From: Macrolepiota albuminosa
Taxonomy: Eukaryota; Basidiomycota; Agaricomycetes; Agaricales; Agaricaceae
Length of the DNA: 64,000 nt
Reading direction: 5' to 3'
Assembly: GCA_027475525.1 (NCBI GenBank)
Contig: JAMWFC010000132.1
Location: 1,101,074-1,165,073 of the forward strand
The position numbers were made by a program, and so were the translations under genes. The notes beneath the pieces are model-generated. The model had not been told where the DNA came from, searched no databases, and saw only the letters and a program-made list of their open reading frames with translations. This document shows, piece by piece, positions 58,914 to 64,000 of the stretch (its first letter is position 1; each line of letters starts with the position of its first letter).

Positions 58914-59563
58914 TATTTTTGTTACAGGTGTATTGTCATGACGTTGCGCTTACGCTTTCTCTTCTATTTTACCTAGTATTTATGGCAAATTATAACTGAA
59001 AGTCACAGTTTTTTGTGACTCGATGCCCAGCGAGAACGAGATGTAGGAGAAGAGAAGTACCTGAAACTTTGTGTAAACTTCTTACCATTTCTGAACTGTT
59101 CAGGTTGAGATGAAATCTCGGGTGCGTCGCAACGTCCCATGATATGAGATGATATCATATCACTTTCCAAGTACCAGAAAGTTGCAAGTAAAATCTCGTC
59201 TCAAAGAGGTATAGGCTGAAAAAAAAGTAGACCTCAGAATGTTTCACACTCTTAAAAGAGTAAGCTGCAAAAACCTCGGAACGTTTCGTCGCAGAGATCC
59301 GGTACCCATAACCTTGGAAACAGTTCGGATTATACTCTTAGTACCATTTTTAACATATCACAATTATTACAATATCACTATATCACTATATCATTCCTTG
59401 ATCAACTTACCCGGGACCTCAGTGTCATGATTGTTTTTTTAGATCATTATGCTGATTTTTTTGAGTTCCGACATGTGCATCCTATAAAACCGGTCCTCTA
59501 ACAACATTCAACATTCAAGTCTCAAGTCTATCTTCCATCTCCAGAGCGACGCAAGTCCGATAT

Positions 59564-61041
59564 ATGGGGCTCGAGGTATCTGAAGCGACAAACATCACAC
59601 AGGACCTTCTGTGGGAAGACTTCACGAGACAAGTGGGCATTTCTTCCACTGTCAGAGAAATTAAGTTTCTGATGCTGTTGATATGCAGTGCACCATCTGT
59701 TGAGTCTATCATACACCATAGACCGACTCTTAACTCATGATATGCAATAGATGCATGTCTTTCATTATGGGTAGGTGTTCTCAAGCATATGTCTTCATAG
59801 TTCTTATGCTATCATGATATGCAATAGATGCATGTCTTTCATTATGGGTAGGTGTTCTCAAGCATATGTCTTCATAGTTCTTATGCTATCCCACAAAATT
59901 TCAGGCATATGAGTATATATGCCTCTTTCCTCTGGAATATTCCATGATCTGGAAGGCTCAATGGAAAATTCCCAAGATTCTCTATCTTTCGACACGATTG
60001 CTTCCCCTAGTCACGCTCGTGGCATTTCTATCCTTGCATTCTATTCATGCTGGATCTGTTAATATCGGTACAACATGTATGAATATTCTTTCCTGTATTT
60101 CATTGACACTGATCGTTCTTCAGGGGGTATAAATGCATCACTATTTGTTTCTGACTGTTGGTTATTTTGGTCCTTTTTCGAAACGCATCTCAGAATTTCA
60201 TCAGTGATATTCATCGTTAGGACTTGGGTAATTTGGGGTAGAAGTCGACTAATCATAGTTTTCCTTGTTATCGGTGATCTCGCAATCTTTGGTGCAGAGA
60301 TTGGTCTTCTTTCAATATCTGTCAAGGGGTCCCTCAAGGAATCATCCACCTATGATGTCTTGTTTGGTAATTACCATGCCCGAGTCATTCGTTATGTCCT
60401 ATTTACTGCTTATGGCTTGGGTTTGTCATTCATGCTTTTGTAGAAAAGACTACTAATGGAGTGACATTAGTGGTGTTCTTTCTTGTGTCTTTCAAAGCAG
60501 TGCAGTTTTCAAGACACTCAAGACGGCTGCTTGGACAAAAAATGCCCCTTCAAACAGTTATGCACTATGATGGTTTTTTTACATTCTTTGCCTCCATGTT
60601 ATGCCGATACGCTTATCAAATTTCAGGCACCCTTTTTTACTCATATAAAGTCATAATTGGAGCATTCCTCCTAATTGTCACAGCAGCCTTTCCTGTAATT
60701 GAGTTTTGCAACTCACTTATCCAAAGTCTAATGCACCACAGAATTTTTCTGCTATACATATTGACCCCTTAACAAATATGTAAGTATCATGCATTCTCTT
60801 CGCCATTTAATGCGACTCTTCTTATAATAGGGTTGCACTTGCCCTGTTCCCACTTTTGAGTTGTCGAATGCTGATCCACCTTGGTCAACAAGGAACTCTT
60901 ATGAGAAACAGTTCAATGCACACTTCTGTGTCAAGGAATGGAGATACAATTATGTTCAGACAGGTTGAAGAGTGCTCAGGCCTCAGTTTAGGTGACAGAT
61001 CTTCTGTAGAACATGTAGAGAGGATGAGTGACAGAGGTTAA
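59564..61041 (+). CDS. DUF6533-like membrane protein gene, copy 2
   Basis: ATG at 59564 (MGLEVSEATN...LWEDF). A later exon, from about 59903, carries AYEYICLFPLEYSMIWKAQW and LYLSTRLLPLV, the DUF6533 signature. The 60075-60443 frame has FIVRTWVIWGRSR and a strong hydrophobic helix. The 60461 frame has FFLVSFKAVQFSRHS and FFTFFASM. A last exon from about 60831 has CRMLIHL and ends TAA 61039-61041. Expected topology is multi-pass membrane; function unknown. It lies 0.65 kb downstream of the amidase on the same strand, as in copy 1. Exon borders are not fully resolved, and a 77-bp duplication at 59737-59890 disturbs the 5' part, so intactness is uncertain. Confidence 0.5.
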
Positions 61042-61537
61042 AGCACATATTCATTGTAGGTAGAAAAACTCAGAATAGCATTTGAGGTGGATTTTGAGGA
61101 GACTTTTGTCCAAAGCAGACTTAAATCCATATTGGTCAATGGCTATAGTGAAGTTATAGGATTGTTCAAAGTCAGGTCCATTTGCAGCTGCATCGGGGGT
61201 AATCAAAGTTGGATTCAGAAATGGAGTCCAGGCTGTGGGGGAGTTTGGAGCTGCTTGACTAGTGTTCTGGTGAGCACAGAGCTGAGGAGTAGGCTGTGCT
61301 ACTGGTAAGTAGGTCTGGGGCAGTCATGTGTTCTAGGCAGAGAGGTTGAGAAATCTTAGGATCATCAAAGAGCTGGGCAAGGCTACCAGTGAATGAGCAG
61401 TACAGGTGGAGTAGAAACTAGTGATAATATAGGCTCCAGGGTTGGCCAGTTGAGTAGAAGGACATGAGCCAATATGAGGTTAAAACAAGTGGGACAAAAT
61501 CAAGATCCACTGTAATGCAGCAATACAGTTAGTCCAA
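61042..61537. other. No gene supported
   Basis: Counterpart of 32763-33280. The 73-codon frame at 61087 is not conserved to its end. Confidence 0.4.
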
Positions 61538-62332
61538 TGATATGATGCTGTACCAGCAGTCAGGGACACAACATGCACCAGAAGTCAAAATAAACATTTA
61601 ATTATAAGGCTGAAAACTGTAAGCCTCTCTCAACAAATTATACCTCCAAAAACACCCCAATAAATACACAGAAAGTACAGAATAAAAGGGCAGGGACCAA
61701 CTCCAGCTATCAATTCAATAGTAGCCCAGCCACTGTTATGGGGAGGGGAAGCATGGGGCTGGCAATTGGAGTGTATTGGCATCAATTTGGAGTGATCTAG
61801 AAGATCTGATCTAAAAATAACTAGATTGGAATGTTTTGATGAATGGAATGGTGGCCCAGGAATTGAATGGAGGAAGAATACAAAGGAGGGATGAATGGAA
61901 TGGTGGCACAGGAATTGAATAGAGGAAGAACACAAAGGAGAGATGAATGGAAGGGAATGGTGGCACTGAAACAGGCATCACAAAAATGGAAAATGGAACA
62001 ACAAATTAGGTTATGAATGCTGGAAGGTCAGGAGCAAAAAGTCATGTGTATTTGGTGGTCTGTGCATTGTAAAAACAGTATAAATAGCCCAAGTAGAGTA
62101 GTGAATAGACAGGCAATTAATAGGCAAAGGCTCAGTGGTTTCCAGAGAGTGAATCACTTAGGCTGGAGTTTGTTGAGAACCTTCTGCATTTCAGGATACT
62201 TGATATTCTGGAAAGCACTCGAACCTTCAATACATCAACTTTATCATCAAGCATCAGTGTGTATTAAAGGCAACTTTCTAAGACTTCAAGAAAGCCCAGA
62301 ACTATAGTAATACTTGCACCCCAAGTACTATA
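61538..62332 (+). mobile_element. Solo LTR, family L1, in copy U3
   Basis: Starts TGATATGATGCTG, ends AAGTACTATA, flanked by CCAA on both sides (61534-61537, 62333-62336). U2 shows the empty site AGTCCAATATT at about 33280. Confidence 0.9.
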
Positions 62333-62610
62333 CCAATATTGATATTTGAAAGGGACACGTGAATTAAAGCTTACACCAGAAAGCAGGGGCAACCCTCTTA
62401 GTTTTGTCAAGTTCACTGACACTGACTAGGCAAATTATCTTTACACCAGACATAGTATCAGGTAATATCCATGGAGTCTTCATTTTTGGAGTCATTTTCT
62501 AAGCTACAAAGAAGCACAAGATGGTTGCAACATTTTTCAGCATTTGGAAGTGCACAAATACATTTAGCTATGTGCATTATTTAAAATAATTAGATACAAT
62601 GCATTGTAGG
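62333..62610. other. End of the duplicated unit, no gene
   Basis: Collinear with 33281-33543. Nothing coding. Confidence 0.6.
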
Positions 62611-62964
62611 TGTAGAAGTAAGGTAAAAGTAAGTCTCAGTTGTTCAACAATGAATATGTCAAAAATGACCTGTGGAAGTAAGGTAAAAGTAAGCTACAGG
62701 TAAGTAAATGTAGTTATCAGAAGTATTTTAGGTGGTACCCACCCTCAGTTGTTCAACAACAAATATGTTGAAAACAACTGAGGGTGATGAAAATTGTAAC
62801 AAGTATTTATACAAGTTAGTAAATATAATTTTTATAATGAAAATAAAATAAATAAGAAAAGAACAACATGAGACTCACAGGTGTGGCACACCTCAGTTAA
62901 GTAATGCCAATCAAGAAGAAAAAAGAATCCAACTTTTCAAAATAATGGGACATCTATCTCAACA
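62611..62964 (-). repeat. Copia LTR (3' LTR, minus orientation)
   Basis: 354 bp, plus-strand ends TGTAGAAGTAAGG and TATCTCAACA. The left flank is GTAGG. A polypurine tract (minus strand GGGGGAG) lies directly upstream at 62965-62971, as expected for a 3' LTR. It contains a partial internal duplication relative to 14315-14608. Confidence 0.85.
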
Positions 62965-62971
62965 CTCCCCC

Positions 62972-63381
62972 AGATGCCTTGTTTACAAATGGTTCTTCAT
63001 TCCTAGCTTGCCAATAAGGTATTTGTGTGCACCGTGCCTGAGTGGTTTAGTAAAAAGATCAGCCATATTTTCAGTCAATGCCATAGGCAATATGTTGATT
63101 TCACCTGCCACAACCTACTCTCAAATGTAGTGTTGTCTAATGTTGATGTGCTTGGCATGTGCATGTCCTTTAGTCAACTTAGCAAGTATGATAGATAAAC
63201 AATTGTTGGCATTTAGGATCACTGATAGTGGTTGTAGAAGATCAATCTCAGTCAGGAAATTATGCATCCAGAGCCCTTGTTGTGCCCCTCAAGTAAGCAC
63301 TATGTACTCTGCCTCTGTAGTAGACAACACCACTGTATGTTGCTGCTTTGAGCTCCACAACACAGCTCTCCCAGACATCAT
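62972..63381 (-). pseudogene. Copia RNase H, second part
   Basis: Minus-strand motifs MSGRAVLWSSKQQ, STTEAEYIVLT, GLWMHNFL, KHINIRQHYI and NMADLFTKPL form the C-terminal half of copia RNase H. A few stops are present. It begins at codons that would directly follow the GGYIF at 9797-9815. Confidence 0.85.
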
Positions 63382-63564
63382 TGTCACAACCCCCCCATCT
63401 GAGACCACCCTGGGACACCTCTGGAACCCCATCTGGGACCCCCTCACTGACCCCACAACACAACTCCCACCATCACATGCACCAAACCCTGCCATCACAC
63501 ATGCCTCCTGACAGCCCCATATCATGGATCCTGGAACCACTTGCTGGCACAGCCATCATCCCAT
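63382..63564. repeat. LTR fragment X (left part)
   Basis: Begins TGTCACAACCCCCC right after ATCAT (63377-63381) in the copia RNase H and runs to CCAT before the gypsy LTR. It is composed of short GGGACCCC/CATCACAT-type words, with no coding meaning. Confidence 0.5.
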
Positions 63565-64000
63565 TGATGACGCCCAAAGTTTGGTCAGTAACAAATATAG
63601 TAATAGTGTTACCGTACCAAAAGCTTGCGTTGGGCGTGCTATAAGTGATGTGAGGAGTCCCAGGCAGGTCCCAGAGAACGCGCCTGTGAAAATGAGGAAA
63701 AGTTGGTAAGGGGGCCGGCAAGTGTAAAGCGCTAAGGTAAAGCGCCTATGAAGGGAGTGGTAAGTGCACACGGCAATGTCAGCGGCAAGAACACAGTAAG
63801 CTTAGTGAAGTCTAAGCATCGTAAATGCCTGCCATAACTGCAAGGCGCGAGTAGGTCAAGGGCTGGCGATAGTCTGCAACTGCCAATGAGTTCGACGTTG
63901 CTGACCGTAAGTGAGGTCTTGAGCGTAAGGGAGACTGAAGTAAGGGGAGCAGGAAACTCTGGTCTATTGTTCAATAGGTATGTACAAGTCGGTAAGTACT
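63565..64000 (-). repeat. Gypsy 1-family LTR, cut by the window edge
   Basis: Starts TGATGACGCC and matches 8272 onward, with scattered transitions (mostly at CpG) and an 18-bp insertion near 63907. Its left flank is LTR X, not gypsy internal sequence, so it is a solo LTR or the 3' LTR of a minus-strand element to the right. Confidence 0.85.

Larger units (their letters stand above)
56655..62610 (+). repeat. Segmental duplication, copy U3
   Basis: Collinear with 28784-33543. It carries the solo LTR 61538-62332 that U2 lacks, and ends at GTAGG (62606-62610), where a copia LTR begins. Coding exons are nearly identical between the copies, while noncoding parts differ more. Confidence 0.9.

Noticed and set aside
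17..64000. Start codons other than ATG in many candidate frames
   Set aside because: Several frames begin at GTG or TTG, which is not expected in fungal nuclear genes; I did not treat these as true starts.

Overview
This window looks like a repeat-dense nuclear segment of a basidiomycete fungus, most likely an Agaricomycete. The evidence is short GT-AG introns (44-68 bp), Ty3/gypsy and Ty1/copia remnants of basidiomycete type, a DUF6533-like fungal membrane protein, and a split between AT-rich, CpG-depleted blocks and GC-richer islands. I see no bacterial, organellar or rRNA features. Long reading frames are mostly transposon debris. Only two host-type genes look intact: an amidase (56815-58913) and a seven-exon GNAT acetyltransferase (39064-40090).

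Layout. 1-9189: a degenerate Ty3/gypsy element on the minus strand (gag, protease, RT, RNase H, integrase, one LTR), with an opposite-strand ORF at its far end and a solo LTR in its RT. 9190-14608: a Ty1/copia element on the minus strand, cut by two LTR insertions and a foreign gag fragment. 14609-21308: AT-rich, decayed sequence with a GC-rich LINE fragment that has a 17-bp target-site duplication. 21309-28481: a decayed plus-strand chromovirus with both LTRs and a chromodomain. 28784-35886: a duplicated unit (broken amidase, DUF6533-like gene, CpG-decayed amidase fragment, solo LTR). 35887-38906: hairpin repeats and a possible inverted-repeat transposon. 39064-40090: the GNAT gene. 40653-45130: a decayed tyrosine-recombinase-type retroelement split by nested solo LTRs. 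45131-48281: GC-rich minisatellites and six tRNA-like units, ending in a 100-bp N gap. 49240-51447: a broken zinc-cluster/coiled-coil gene. 54355-55725: a 69-bp minisatellite. 56655-62610: the second copy of the duplicated unit with the intact amidase. 62611-64000: the 3' end of a copia element entered by further LTRs.

Two points affect how the rest is read. First, at least 20 places carry a head-to-tail duplication with an offset of exactly 77 bp. This is far more like unmerged assembly overlaps (k=77) than biology, and one of them breaks a reading frame. Second, the nested insertions at the right end (62611-64000) and the left end (1-14608) are exact complements of each other, with matching target-site duplications at three levels. 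That implies a large duplication, or a misjoin, extending past the window.

I found no convincing new gene system. The most unusual items are the tandem tRNA-like units, the LINE copy that lost its 3' end yet has a target-site duplication, and the duplicated unit with dated solo-LTR insertions.
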